Positions 8,101-16,138 of a DNA stretch of 31,331 bases are shown here, in pieces. Source of the stretch: JACKGS01 sp964448015 (GTDB lineage Bacteria > Patescibacteriota > Saccharimonadia > Saccharimonadales > UBA7683); contig CAYUUV010000009.1 of assembly GCA_964448015.1 (NCBI GenBank), positions 1 through 31,331 on the forward strand. Reading direction: 5' to 3'. Position numbers and translations under genes: made by a program. The notes beneath the pieces were generated by a model, which was given only the letters and a program-made list of their open reading frames with translations, ran no database searches and had not been told where the DNA came from. Positions within the stretch are counted from its first letter, which is position 1. Every line of letters begins with the position of its first letter.

Positions 8101-8495
8101 ACATGTAGCTGTTTCAGGGCTTGTTTCACAGCGCTCAATCTATCCGACTCGTCAAAAATAACAAAATTTTTAGGAATCCCGACAAATTCGCCGTCTTGGC
8201 GTAAAATTCGTACGCAGATTGAATGAAAGGTACCCATGTACGGCATAAAACCTCTGTTTTGGGCATTCTCACCCAGCAAAACCGCGACACGTTCGCGCAT
8301 TTCTTTCGCGGCCTTATTGGTAAATGTGACCGCCAAAATACTGTATGGACTTACCCTATTTTGAATCAGATAAGCAATACGATGTGTCAGCGTTTTTGTT
8401 TTACCACTGCCAGCACCGGCCAAAATAAGCACCGGCCCTTCGATGGTTGTCACGGCTGTCTGTTGGTTTTCATTGAGACCCTGGAGTAAATTCAT
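5196..8495 (-). CDS. UvrD/PcrA-type superfamily 1 DNA helicase precursor containing an intein
   Basis: 1099-aa precursor; about 737 aa after splicing, normal for UvrD/PcrA. ATP-driven 3'-5' helicase for repair and replication-conflict resolution. Helicase motifs in order: Walker A GAGSGKT (27-33), Ia (TFTNKAAKEM), Walker B DEYQD (221-225), motif III split by the intein (VVGDDWQ | SIYSWRGAD), motif IV region NYRST (643-647), motif V TLHAAKGLEF (about 930-955), motif VI YVGMTRAREEL (about 982-992), and a C-terminal Tudor-like domain (ARVRHQVFGVGTVVE). The -10 box TATACT is 8 nt before the ATG. The downstream Nudix gene overlaps by 4 nt. Whether the gene is uvrD or pcrA cannot be settled here. 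Confidence 0.95.
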   Translation of the reverse strand: MNLLQGLNENQQTAVTTIEGPVLILAGAGSGKTKTLTHRIAYLIQNRVSPYSILAVTFTNKAAKEMRERVAVLLGENAQNRGFMPYMGTFHSICVRILRQDGEFVGIPKNFVIFDESDRLSAVKQALKQLHVDEKQFKPSAISGMISGAKNELITPAEYAGTATLPAQKVAAQVFPLYEKSLKDAGALDFDDLIGKTVAMLAHHRPLQEKWSQQFQYIMIDEYQDTNSAQYKLIKLLNKQNLCVVGDDWQCLAPGTIIETQQGAQPIEAIKKGDKVKAPAGYGKTHYFEVLRNKKSNFHGEILTITTESGASLRVTANHLLFARWEETADYFVYLMFSSKKGYRIGLAKGSRFDGKKMDIGLRVRANQERADRMWVLQVCQTREQAQYFEALYAYKYGIPMVVFHAFANRSMKFTQESIDALYAEIDTVQRAGELMKDLGIDYHYPHFIPSATTRGGSKRVHLNAVLFGDKRTSVKSPWSASRLSINTSDLSDLEAMQRLGCAVRPGKADTYRCEIHALHYGAIEETLDKISEHLTSEVQINKYAFMTDKKFMFMPAGQLHSGMSIPVQQGDNTIIASKITTIEKTAYKGPVYDLDIQSVHAYMANGVAVHNSIYSWRGADFRNILNFERDYPGATIIKLEENYRSTKNILDAAHAVITKNEQRSDKVLWTKAGVGSPVQIVQVQSDVHEGESMVNKIKTQVSMKLRPHSDFAILYRTNAQSRSLEETLLRYGVPYRIVGGVRFYDRKEIKDIMAYVRLIYQPEDRTSFLRIVNVPARGIGAKSLEKFFQWASEGNMTLSKALSQAQLCTSVTGKAYKGLVELSNLLSDLRAQAPLAVTRGEAPSEVFEEDAERRSLSGEAVLSLGVSDFIEAVIRRTGYQIALDDGSLQAGERIENVKELVSVAKEYDALGLDSFLEEVALLSGLDTLDESVDAVTLMTLHAAKGLEFPVVFMAGMEESIFPHSRALFDAAEMEEERRLCYVGMTRAREELFLYHANSRLLFGMSQHNPASRFLSDIDGNEVAQESNMESFFQPTHVADIPDYIPEHSLQVAVGARVRHQVFGVGTVVEVDGEMLAIAFGGKGVKKLNAAFAPLELLS
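6660..7745 (-). other. Intein in helicase motif III (362 residues)
   Basis: Residues 251-612 of the precursor. Starts with Cys251 (CLAPGTIIE, block A); block B has TANHLL (His319) and the C-terminal end reads VYDLDIQSVHAYMANGVAVHN, with penultimate His611 and Asn612; the +1 residue is Ser613. All splicing residues are therefore present. The insertion point is inside the GDDWQ/SIYSWRGA motif, so the helicase is inactive until splicing. The central about 200 residues (about 340-540) are the size of a homing endonuclease domain, but I could not see two clear LAGLIDADG motifs, so nuclease activity is uncertain. Confidence 0.93.
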
Positions 8496-8571
8496 GCCTT
8501 TTTAGTATATAGGGAATGGTGCTGAGTTGGTAGTGATGAGTAAGTGCTTATAAACAGCTACTTGTCACGCT

Positions 8572-9573
8572 TTACAAACTACCGATAAATGGTAGTGCCT
8601 GGCCGGAAAGTACAAAATAAGCCAGCGCGCCAGCTACGGTTACTAGTAGTGCCAGAATGTACCAGAGCGCACTGGCTTTATGTTCAAGCTTAGACCAGTC
8701 GTGCAGTTCAACATGATACTCGTTTGTATCAAAGACCGTTGGTTTTTGCTGTCCTGCAATCGGGGTATAGCCCTTGGGGATCGAATCATGCACTAAATTG
8801 TTCGCATATAGTTCACCAGAATCATGGCTTGATGACTCATGCTTGGCAGCAACAGACTGTGACTCAGCGGGCGCTTCATCGGTTTCATGATCGTTTTGAG
8901 CCTCTTCTGTTTTTTCCAGTCGAGGTGACTCATCGGCAGTTTGCTCGGCTGCAACCTCTGATGTGTCTTGTTGAACTTCAGGTTCAGATTCAGATTCTTC
9001 TTCAAAACTAATGCCCTGCTTGGCAGCTTGCGGTTCAAGAGGAGTCTCTGACGTGTCTTGTGCTTGTGTTGCCTCATTGGTTGGTGCTGCGGCTGCATCT
9101 ATATCACTAGCCTCTGTAGTCGTGCTTGTCTCGGAATCAATGCGCAAACTACCCGCCTGGTGACCAATTACTCCTGGTGCTTTCTGCTGGGATGTTACGT
9201 CTTGCACCACTGTTGGCGTAGCCGAAACGGTCAGCTCGTTATAGCTTTTGGTTGCGTGCTCCGGCAGTAATTCAACCTCTGCTATATCCGCTGCTTTTTC
9301 AGGTGTCTTGAGGGTAGCCTTCAACGAGGTTCGACGCTTTGGATCATGAATAATATCAAAACTTTTACCGGTTTTCCGGACAGCGGCTGGCTGGGGTGCA
9401 CCCGCCTTAGGTGGTGCTGCTTTTTGGTCCGTATCTTCCGGTTTCTCTGCCGGTGTACCAAAATTCTTCAGTAATGCACTAGTTTGTTTCGAAAGTTCGT
9501 TCACCGAAGCATCGAGCTCGGCAAGTTCGTTTTTACTAGCAACTGACGAAACTTTCTTCTTTTTCCCAAACAT
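8572..9573 (-). CDS. C-terminally membrane-anchored acidic, low-complexity protein
   Basis: 333 aa, not recognised. N-terminus basic (MFGKKKK), a short heptad-like stretch (LAELDASVNELSKQTSALL), then about 200 residues rich in Glu, Ala, Thr and Gln, probably disordered. The last about 32 residues hold one transmembrane helix (ALWYILALLVTVAGALAYF), suggesting a tail-anchored protein facing the cytoplasm. I place the start at 9573: an AGGGGAAG ribosome site lies before it, and the ATG comes 5 nt after the stop of triosephosphate isomerase. A longer frame from 9603 would run into that gene. Co-transcribed with tpiA. Confidence 0.75.
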   Translation of the reverse strand: MFGKKKKVSSVASKNELAELDASVNELSKQTSALLKNFGTPAEKPEDTDQKAAPPKAGAPQPAAVRKTGKSFDIIHDPKRRTSLKATLKTPEKAADIAEVELLPEHATKSYNELTVSATPTVVQDVTSQQKAPGVIGHQAGSLRIDSETSTTTEASDIDAAAAPTNEATQAQDTSETPLEPQAAKQGISFEEESESEPEVQQDTSEVAAEQTADESPRLEKTEEAQNDHETDEAPAESQSVAAKHESSSHDSGELYANNLVHDSIPKGYTPIAGQQKPTVFDTNEYHVELHDWSKLEHKASALWYILALLVTVAGALAYFVLSGQALPFIGSL

Positions 9574-9577
9574 CGGC

Positions 9578-10378
9578 TTACTTCCCCTCTTCCTTGGCCA
9601 CACCTATCTTTTTGCTGGCAATTTTACCGGCCTGCTCAACAATTGGCCAAAACGTAGCACTACTTAAGCTGGCTCCGCCAACCAACAGGCCATCGACTCC
9701 TTCTGTTTTAAGATATGCCGTGGCGTTTTCTTTTGTCACGCTACCCCCATACAAAACTTGCACCCGCGCACCCACCGTTTGGCCGTATAAGCTGGCAATT
9801 GCAGACCGTATTTTGGCAACCGCTTTTGCAACATCTTCAGGATCTGCCTGTTCACCGGTACCAATTGCCCAAACCGGTTCATAGGCAACGACCATACGTG
9901 ATACTTCTTCAGCTGTTAAGTCAGCAAGACCAACGGTGATCTGGTCATTCAACACCTGACCAGTGTGATAGCGCTGCCGCTCCATCAATGTTTCACCGAC
10001 ACAAAAGATAGGGATAATACCGCTTCGAAAAGCAGCGGCATTTTTTTCTCGAGTAAAATCATAGGTTTCATGCAAAATATGACGCCGCTCCGAATGGCCA
10101 ACCAGCACGTAGCCCGCAATACCGCGCAACATCGGCATACTGATCTCACCCGTGTAACCGCCTTCGTCTTGGTGGAATGCGTTCTGAGCGGCCAGCTTCA
10201 CAGGAGAATCTTTGAGAGCCCGTGAAATTTCACTCAGGGCAAGCGCCTGGGGTGCAATACCAACTAACACCCCCTTAGGAACTTCTTTTGCTGCAAGCTT
10301 TGTGGCAAACGCAACCGCCTGTTTTACCGTAAAGTACATCTTCCAGTTACCAAAAATAATTTTTTGAGGCCCACTCAT
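9578..10378 (-). CDS. tpiA: Triosephosphate isomerase
   Basis: Interconverts dihydroxyacetone phosphate and glyceraldehyde-3-phosphate in the cytosol. With the start at 10378 (MSGPQK) the catalytic residues fall at Lys13 (GNWKM), His95 (GHSERR) and Glu167 (YEPVWAIGTG), the classical TIM numbering; this is why I prefer it over the upstream ATG at 10390. Phosphate-binding GGS and LVGGASL are present. 266 aa, slightly longer than usual because of a basic C-terminal tail (ASKKIGVAKEEGK). First gene of a two-gene operon. A -10-like TATACT lies at 10414-10419 on the minus strand. Confidence 0.95.
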   Translation of the reverse strand: MSGPQKIIFGNWKMYFTVKQAVAFATKLAAKEVPKGVLVGIAPQALALSEISRALKDSPVKLAAQNAFHQDEGGYTGEISMPMLRGIAGYVLVGHSERRHILHETYDFTREKNAAAFRSGIIPIFCVGETLMERQRYHTGQVLNDQITVGLADLTAEEVSRMVVAYEPVWAIGTGEQADPEDVAKAVAKIRSAIASLYGQTVGARVQVLYGGSVTKENATAYLKTEGVDGLLVGGASLSSATFWPIVEQAGKIASKKIGVAKEEGK

Positions 10379-10438
10379 AATTAATCCCATGATAGCACTA
10401 ATGGTTGTATTTTAGTATATAAAAAATTCCGCTTACGG

Positions 10439-10444
10439 TATAAT
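10439..10444 (+). promoter_or_regulatory. -10 box of the surface-protein gene
   Basis: TATAAT, 9 nt before the ATG at 10454, the same spacing as at 582-597. The -35 region (TATATA) is weak. The tpiA -10 box lies close by on the other strand. Confidence 0.5.
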
Positions 10445-10453
10445 TGAAGGGTA

Positions 10454-11557
10454 ATGATGCGCACGGCTATCAAAATCAACACCCTGACCCGTTACGGTAC
10501 ACAGGTCCTGCTCGGGCTAGCAGTGGTGTTTGCTGCCGGTATACTGTCTCATCAGCCTGTGGAAGCTGTCTCACAAACTGCCGCTGCCACACCGTCTACT
10601 ATCACACACGGTGGACCGAGCCAGCCGTTTGGTGGTTTTCAGCATGTTACACCGTCAACCGGTAACTGGACCAGTACAACAACCCCCCTACAAGAAGGCA
10701 CTGTTGGGGCGTATATTGTTCCGCAACTGACAAGCACCTGTGAAGCAGCAGAGGTGACATCTTTGGTGGCAACCATCGAAGATACCAGTATTGTCCTTGG
10801 TGGAGCTACACAGTCGCTGGCAGGTATCATGATGTTCATGGTTGACACCACCAGCGCCACAATACCAGCACCAGCTCTACCCGTTGCAAGTGTGTCATCA
10901 GGTGCGGTGTGGGTTGGTAATAACAATATAACCGCCCGTGGTATTACTCACGGCTTCTTTACTACTTCTCCCGTACCAATCCCTGGCAGCATCGCCGTCT
11001 CATTTAATACAACGGGTATGACAGCCGCTGACTACAATAACCTTGCAGTCACGGTACAGCATGATCTGCTTGATGGATTCAGTGGCTTCGTGACCAGCGT
11101 TACTTCGTCGCAACCAACGGTGTCTGTCGTAACCAACGATGCGCCCTGCTACACTAGCCCTGCGGCCGCAAATGACAGCTCCGCAGCCACGCAGGGTAAT
11201 ACTATTACGGTTTCGGCAGAAGATGGCCTTTTAAAAAACGATAACGGTGAAGAAACGACCGTTACCGCATACACGCAACCATCGCACGGTACCGTTTCCG
11301 TTAGCCCCGATGGTTCGTATACCTACACACCAAACCCTGGATTTACCGGTACTGATACCTTTACCTACACAATCACCGACGCCTTTGGCCGCACCGCCGC
11401 TGCAACAGTCACGATTACCATTAGTCCAATCCCGGGACCGCCAGCAGCTGGTAGCAACTCTCTGTCAGCCGTACTATTGGGCAGCTTTGGTTTACTCACG
11501 CTTGTTTTCGTGACACTCCTGAAAAAACCACTCGCTCAAAAAATACTGAAAAAATAA
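10454..11557 (+). CDS. Cell-surface protein with a cadherin/Big-type domain and C-terminal anchor
   Basis: 367 aa. N-terminal signal peptide (basic MMRTAIKINTLTRYG, then a hydrophobic stretch to about residue 37). Residues 40-235 are Thr/Ser-rich and beta-rich without a recognised domain. Residues about 245-328 form one cadherin-like/bacterial Ig (VCBS-like) repeat (GNTITVSAEDGLLKNDNG, HGTVSVSPDGSYTYTPNPGF, TDTFTYTITDAFG). A PGPPAAG linker and one hydrophobic helix with a Lys-rich tail (LLKKPLAQKILKK) form a membrane anchor; no LPXTG motif is seen. Probably an adhesin or host-contact protein, by inference from architecture. Confidence 0.8.
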   Translation: MMRTAIKINTLTRYGTQVLLGLAVVFAAGILSHQPVEAVSQTAAATPSTITHGGPSQPFGGFQHVTPSTGNWTSTTTPLQEGTVGAYIVPQLTSTCEAAEVTSLVATIEDTSIVLGGATQSLAGIMMFMVDTTSATIPAPALPVASVSSGAVWVGNNNITARGITHGFFTTSPVPIPGSIAVSFNTTGMTAADYNNLAVTVQHDLLDGFSGFVTSVTSSQPTVSVVTNDAPCYTSPAAANDSSAATQGNTITVSAEDGLLKNDNGEETTVTAYTQPSHGTVSVSPDGSYTYTPNPGFTGTDTFTYTITDAFGRTAAATVTITISPIPGPPAAGSNSLSAVLLGSFGLLTLVFVTLLKKPLAQKILKK

Positions 11558-11611
11558 TGTTCCGCAAACTTAGGGTGATAAGGCCGTATTTTTGACACTC
11601 AGATATGTTAA

Positions 11612-11665
11612 GTTACCCTGAATCCCCGAAAAAGACTTCTCGGGGCGCGGCAAGTTAGGATGACA
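11612..11665. repeat. Palindromic repeat copy
   Basis: Outer arms GTTACCCTGAA and TTAGGATGACA (imperfect) with an inner CCCCGA/TCGGGG stem; shares the ATGACA end. A second weak hairpin (CCTTTTT/AAAAAGG) follows at about 11669-11690. No gene is seen in 11558-11741. Confidence 0.5.
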
Positions 11666-11741
11666 GATCCTTTTTTGCTTTGTAAAAAGGGTCGCCGAAG
11701 CTCGACTCTTACATACCACCCCGTTAGCAATGTGGGTACCG

Positions 11742-12959
11742 CTAGCCTAGTAATGCTTCAACGCCGGGCAGTTTTAAGCCGCTCATGAGTTCTAAGCTGG
11801 CGCCACCGCCGGTTGAAATGTGGGTAAACTTCCGGTCTGTATGGTTAGTCAGCCAATTAAGGGCAAAATCGGCAGTATCGCCGCCGCCGATAATACTGGC
11901 AATGTCTGGCTGCTCGGTCATACTCTGCGCAAGCACCTCTGAGCCCTGTGCAAACTGCGCTGATTCAGCATAGCCTAACGTCCCGTTCCAAATAACAGTG
12001 TTAGCGGTACTGATGCGCTGAGCAAATTGACGCATTGTTTCAAATCCAATATCTAAAATGCTCTCTTCTGGCTGTACGGCATCAACCGGACAATCACGCC
12101 GCTGTGATGATGCGGAAAGCTCGGTCGTCACGGCAACATCTTGCGGTAACACCAGCTGATCTGGCTTAGCTTTTTGTAAAATAGTTTGAATCACCTGTTC
12201 CTGGCCCTCTTCGTACTTGCTCTGCCCCACTTCATGCCCTTGATACTTCAAAAAGGTGTTCGCCATAGCGCCGCCCACCAGCACGGTATCGGCAATATCA
12301 AGCAGCTTTTCAATAAAGCCAATTTTATCTGAAATTTTTGCGCCACCTACCACGGCTACAAGCGGATGTCGCGGGTTACTCATTGCTGCAAGTAGCGTGC
12401 TCACTTCTTTTTCAAGCAGTAAACCGGCAACTGAAGGCAACAGGTGAGTGATTGCCTCGGTGCTAGCATGTGCTCGGTGCACTACCCCAAAGCCGTCTTG
12501 TACAAGATAGTCAGCGGCGGCAGTAGCCTGCAATTGACGAGCGTATTCTGCATCGTTCGCTTCTTCCCCTGGGTAGAACCGAATATTTTCAAGTAACACA
12601 ATCTCACCAGACTTGGCTTTTTTACACAGTTGTCGGGCTGCATCGTTCACAGGGTCGTCGGTCAGCTGAATCGAAACAGCGGGCAATAGTTCGCGCAGCC
12701 GCTTGGCAACTGGTGATAAGCTATACTTTTTATCTGGCTTGCCATCTGGCCGGCCAAGATGCGCCATAATAATCACCGTACAGTTTCGTTCAAGTAGGTA
12801 TTGTATTGTTGGCAGGGTTTGGGTAATACGATAATCACTCGTGATAGCACCGTCTTCATCAAGGGGCACGTTAAAATCTGCCCGCAACAACACCCGTTTG
12901 TCATGCACGGCAATGTCTTTAATTGTCTTTTTTGGAAAGTGATAGTCTGTATGTTTCAT
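11742..12959 (-). CDS. pgk: Phosphoglycerate kinase
   Basis: 405 aa, the usual family length. Makes ATP from 1,3-bisphosphoglycerate in lower glycolysis. Visible: RVLLRADFNVPLDEDG near the N-terminus, AHLGRPDGKPD, VLLENIRFYPGEE, the hinge region VAVVGGAKISDKIGFIE, IWNGTLGYAES and the nucleotide-binding STGGGASLELMSG with LPGVEAL at the end. The ATG lies 5 nt after the pyruvate kinase stop, so it is the second gene of a pyk-pgk operon. Confidence 0.96.
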   Translation of the reverse strand: MKHTDYHFPKKTIKDIAVHDKRVLLRADFNVPLDEDGAITSDYRITQTLPTIQYLLERNCTVIIMAHLGRPDGKPDKKYSLSPVAKRLRELLPAVSIQLTDDPVNDAARQLCKKAKSGEIVLLENIRFYPGEEANDAEYARQLQATAAADYLVQDGFGVVHRAHASTEAITHLLPSVAGLLLEKEVSTLLAAMSNPRHPLVAVVGGAKISDKIGFIEKLLDIADTVLVGGAMANTFLKYQGHEVGQSKYEEGQEQVIQTILQKAKPDQLVLPQDVAVTTELSASSQRRDCPVDAVQPEESILDIGFETMRQFAQRISTANTVIWNGTLGYAESAQFAQGSEVLAQSMTEQPDIASIIGGGDTADFALNWLTNHTDRKFTHISTGGGASLELMSGLKLPGVEALLG

Positions 12960-12964
12960 AGTTG

Positions 12965-14395
12965 TTACTCCAATGTGCGAACCTTAATTGTATCAGTACC
13001 TCCGACCAGTCCCGGATATTTGCCAGAGGCCGTCACCACGACATCTCCAGATTTAAAAATACTCTGGGAACGTAAAAAGTCAGTCAGTTTGGTAGCGGCC
13101 ATTTTATCTACCGGCCGCACAAATGTCTGCGCCCCGTAAAGCAGGGCTAGTTGCTGGGCAATGCGCTTTTCTGGCGTAACCACCACTATTGGCAAACTTG
13201 GCCGCCATGAACTGATAGAAATTGCCGTGGCACCCGTTTGCGTTTCGGAAACAATCGCTGTGGCATTTACTTTGGTAGCTAAATCAATAATCACTGCCGA
13301 GATCGCCTCAGGAATACTATAGCTATGCGTATTAGAAAACTGAGCCTTCACCGTACTGTTTTCTTGGGTGTAGAGAATGATTCGTTCCATGATATCAATC
13401 GCCTCAATTGGATAACGTCCGTTGGCCGTTTCATCTGAGAGCATGACCGCATCTGCCCCGACAATCACCGCGGTTGCTACGTCGGAGACTTCGGCCCTGG
13501 TTGGCTCGGGCTGTTCCATCATACTGGCAAGCATTTGTGTCGCAACAATGCTGATTTTTTCGTGCTCTAGGCACAAACCAATAATTTTACGCTGAATGAC
13601 CGGCACACTTTCGGGCATTGTTTCAATCGCCAGATCGCCCCGGGCCACCATCACGGCATCACTGGCTTTGACGATTTCTTCAATATGGTCAACCGCCGAC
13701 TTGGTCTCAACTTTTGTAATAATCTTGGCGGTTGAGCTGAGATTGTTCAGCAAGCGCCGTAAATGTGTCACATCTTCGGCAGTCTGTACAAAACTAAGCG
13801 CTACAAAATCGATGTCGTGCTCAGATCCGAAGACAATATCTTCCCGATCTTTTTTCGTAATAATATCACCGCCAAAGTCGGTATCTGGTAGATTAATACC
13901 TTTGCGTTGCATTAAGATACCGTCGTTTTCAATGCGCACATGCACCAGACCCTGACGAACACTGGTTATAACACTCTTAATCCGACCGTCATACATAAAA
14001 AGGCGATCACCGCGCTTCACTTTTTGTGAAAGATCATACTGAACCGGCAGAATTGTGCTGGTTGGTTGCACGTCATAGCCTAACACCAGTTCCTGCCCGC
14101 TCTGCACGTTAATCACACCTTCAAAATCACCTAATCGAATTTTTGGCCCCTGAATATCCTGAACAATGGCAACGTGTTTATCGAGCTCTTTACTGGCTTT
14201 GCGAATCCATGCGATCTGCTTTTCTCGTTCTTGATACGTACCATGACTAAAGTTTAAGCGAAAGCCATCTACCCCCGCAGTAATCATGGCGTGAATAGCC
14301 TCGTAACTATTGGTTGCTGGCCCGACGGTAGCAAGCAACTTGGTTCTTTCCTCTAAACCTAAAGAAAGCCCACCTGATTTTCGTTTTCTGTGCAT
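12965..14395 (-). CDS. pyk: Pyruvate kinase
   Basis: 476 aa, normal size. Transfers phosphate from phosphoenolpyruvate to ADP. Visible: LLATVGPATNSYEAI, DGFRLNFSHG, VQDIQGPKIRLGDF, the B-domain segment, ALSFVQTAEDV, KVETKSAVDHIEEI, MVARGDLAIE and MLASMMEQPEPTRAEVSDVA, plus a C-terminal regulatory-type domain. I start at ATG 14395 (MHRKRK): the open frame continues upstream, but that part is antisense to the next gene and unlike any pyruvate kinase. A -10-like TACACT lies at 14406-14411 on the minus strand. Operon with pgk. Confidence 0.95.
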   Translation of the reverse strand: MHRKRKSGGLSLGLEERTKLLATVGPATNSYEAIHAMITAGVDGFRLNFSHGTYQEREKQIAWIRKASKELDKHVAIVQDIQGPKIRLGDFEGVINVQSGQELVLGYDVQPTSTILPVQYDLSQKVKRGDRLFMYDGRIKSVITSVRQGLVHVRIENDGILMQRKGINLPDTDFGGDIITKKDREDIVFGSEHDIDFVALSFVQTAEDVTHLRRLLNNLSSTAKIITKVETKSAVDHIEEIVKASDAVMVARGDLAIETMPESVPVIQRKIIGLCLEHEKISIVATQMLASMMEQPEPTRAEVSDVATAVIVGADAVMLSDETANGRYPIEAIDIMERIILYTQENSTVKAQFSNTHSYSIPEAISAVIIDLATKVNATAIVSETQTGATAISISSWRPSLPIVVVTPEKRIAQQLALLYGAQTFVRPVDKMAATKLTDFLRSQSIFKSGDVVVTASGKYPGLVGGTDTIKVRTLE

Positions 14396-14469
14396 ACTGT
14401 CTACTAGTGTAGCAAAGCATGTCCGGTATTGAAATCTTTCGAGCGATATTTTGAGTGAAAAAGTTTTCA

Positions 14470-14498
14470 CTGACTTAGCGAGATATGCGGTACATACT
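14470..14498 (+). promoter_or_regulatory. Promoter of a leaderless-type gene
   Basis: -35-like CTGACT (14470-14475), 17-nt spacer, -10-like CATACT (14493-14498); the ATG at 14505 follows after 6 nt. Confidence 0.5.
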
Positions 14499-14504
14499 AG
14501 CGGT

Positions 14505-15248
14505 ATGAGTAACACAATCACACCCAATCGTTTTTTAATACAACCCTCAAGCGAACGTCCGGAAGGTATCGCACCATATATTCCGCGGCCGGCTCGACGG
14601 CCGCATGAAATAGCCCGGCGTAAATCCCGACCAAGCGGCACGCTGATTTTAGAAGAACAACACCAAGGGCTGGCGCTCATAACAATTGGTGCCAACCAGC
14701 TCAGCAGCCCTGAAGAAGTTGCTGAATGGGCGCAGTATGGAGCAGCCGCCTGTATTGGTAGCGGACCGTATATGTTGAACGGCACTGTCATGAACCGATA
14801 TATTGCCTTGCCGATGCTGGGAGCCGAAATGATTGCAGACCGGCCCGATAGCACCGAGCTGCACGAACGAGCAGTCTTAAAACTCGCCAGAGCCGCTGAA
14901 CTGGCTGGAAAAACATTGATCGCACATGAGCAATGTGTACCAAAAAGATTCTATAATCGCCTGGCTCTCGCAACAGGCAAGGCCACCGTGGAGGCGGCAC
15001 TCGAATTAACCTGTGTACCACTTGGTGATTTCACGGCTGATCCGGGTAATTATCTGAGCAATCGCGATGTGCAGCACCTTGTACGCCAACGCTGTATGCG
15101 GGCTGTACATGCCGCCAACACCCTGGGTGTAGAACTAGGCACATATCCTTCGGCGGCACAGCTGACTGACCCAATTAGTCCGCTGGCCGTAGCCTTGCAG
15201 GCCTCTGGTGGTGATACAGCCGTTCGAACCTACGAACGCCTGATTTAA
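14505..15248 (+). CDS. Hypothetical protein, 247 aa
   Basis: Not recognised. Soluble, mixed alpha/beta composition with no signal peptide. A notable segment is TLILEEQHQGLALITIGANQ near residue 47, then Ala-rich helices. Start placed at ATG 14505 (MSNTITPN), six bases after a -10 box; the open frame extends to 14451 but that stretch covers the promoter. Its stop codon overlaps that of the convergent winged-helix/Nudix gene within TTTAA at 15244-15248. No function proposed. Confidence 0.7.
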   Translation: MSNTITPNRFLIQPSSERPEGIAPYIPRPARRPHEIARRKSRPSGTLILEEQHQGLALITIGANQLSSPEEVAEWAQYGAAACIGSGPYMLNGTVMNRYIALPMLGAEMIADRPDSTELHERAVLKLARAAELAGKTLIAHEQCVPKRFYNRLALATGKATVEAALELTCVPLGDFTADPGNYLSNRDVQHLVRQRCMRAVHAANTLGVELGTYPSAAQLTDPISPLAVALQASGGDTAVRTYERLI

Positions 15249-15913
15249 AGCGTCAATGTTTCTTCCATAAAAAATACATGGCCGGCTTGATACTTTTCAA
15301 CTAAAAGTGCCATATTGGGTAACATATCTTGAGAATTAAAATCAGGCTCTTGATACCACGCATATTCGGCATGCTCATGCTGCTGCACGAGCTGGCCACC
15401 AGCATCTTCACAGACCATGAGTGTAAAGTGCGTAAAACTTTCCAGCACCTCGCCGCGCATAATTCTGAAGTATCCACCACCCAGCGGTTTAAATGCTCCT
15501 ATCAGCCCTGTTTTTTCCTGCAAAATTCGGGTGGCAGTTTGTGAAGTAGTGATCTCCGCTTCAGGCACGGCATGCATAAAGCCTATTTTGTCTTTCAGGG
15601 GGTGAGCGCTGCGCCGATACAGCAGCCAAGCGTTATCAGACGATCGTCGTACCACCAAAAATAATACTGAGTGGGGTCGATCAATGTCTACATACTCGGT
15701 CGCCACTACACGAAGACCCAGCCTTTTTCCCGCTGGCGTAAGCATGTAACTACCCTCGTCATTTTTTGTCGCATACCCTGCCGCAACAACCTTTTGCAGG
15801 TGATAAGTGAATAGTTTATTTTCAACATAATCCGGCTTTAGCTGACTAAACCGTAGCGAGTCAGCCAGTGCTAAATTATATACAATTGCCCGTTGAATAT
15901 GATGGTCCAGCAT
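15245..15913 (-). CDS. Winged-helix plus Nudix-like protein with a degenerate Nudix box
   Basis: 222 aa. Residues about 1-70 look like a winged helix-turn-helix (LRFSQLKPDYVENKLFTYHL, then YMLTPAGKRLGLRV). Residues about 78-205 have the Nudix fold pattern, but the box reads RILQEKTGL where REUXEEXGU is expected, so two metal-binding Glu positions are lost. This suggests a ligand sensor and transcription regulator, not an enzyme, comparable in logic to NrtR but with the domains in the opposite order. A TATAAG -10 box on the minus strand (15923-15928) is 9 nt before the ATG. A palindrome GATATTGAAGATATC lies just upstream (about 15935-15953) and might be an operator. Confidence 0.7.
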   Translation of the reverse strand: MLDHHIQRAIVYNLALADSLRFSQLKPDYVENKLFTYHLQKVVAAGYATKNDEGSYMLTPAGKRLGLRVVATEYVDIDRPHSVLFLVVRRSSDNAWLLYRRSAHPLKDKIGFMHAVPEAEITTSQTATRILQEKTGLIGAFKPLGGGYFRIMRGEVLESFTHFTLMVCEDAGGQLVQQHEHAEYAWYQEPDFNSQDMLPNMALLVEKYQAGHVFFMEETLTL

Positions 15914-16045
15914 CGATTCTCACTTATATATTTTAGGATATCTTCAATATCTTTTCGTGTTGCAAAAAAGCCTTACTCGTACCGCTCATTTTATTATAAA
16001 CCGTACCGCAAATATGAGAGCATTGTCTGCTATTACTCGCTCTGG

Positions 16046-16120
16046 TGGTGATCCCGAGGGGAATCGAACCCCTGTTGCCAGGATGAAAACCTGGTGTCCT
16101 AACCGTTAGACGACGGGACC
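16046..16120 (-). tRNA. tRNA-Glu (UUC)
   Basis: Minus strand: acceptor GGTCCCG/CGGGATC, D arm GTCTAACGGTTAGGAC, anticodon stem CCAGG/CCTGG around loop TTTTCAT (anticodon TTC), T arm AGGGGTTCGATTCCCCT, discriminator A and encoded CCA. The first 26 nt of the tRNA and 18 nt of upstream sequence are duplicated at 16445-16488, beyond a GIY-YIG gene. Confidence 0.96.
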
Positions 16121-16138
16121 ATCACCAGAATGAATAAT
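16095..16138. repeat. 44-bp perfect direct repeat, copy 1 (tRNA-Glu 5' part)
   Basis: Begins TGTCCTAACCGTTAGACGAC on the plus strand and ends AATGAATAAT. Identical, offset by exactly 350 bp, to 16445-16488. Covers tRNA-Glu nt 1-26 and 18 bp upstream. Confidence 0.97.

Noticed and set aside
14396..14854. N-terminal extension of the pyruvate kinase frame (to 629 aa)
   Set aside because: It is antisense to the 14505 gene and has no resemblance to pyruvate kinase; the domain starts at 14395.
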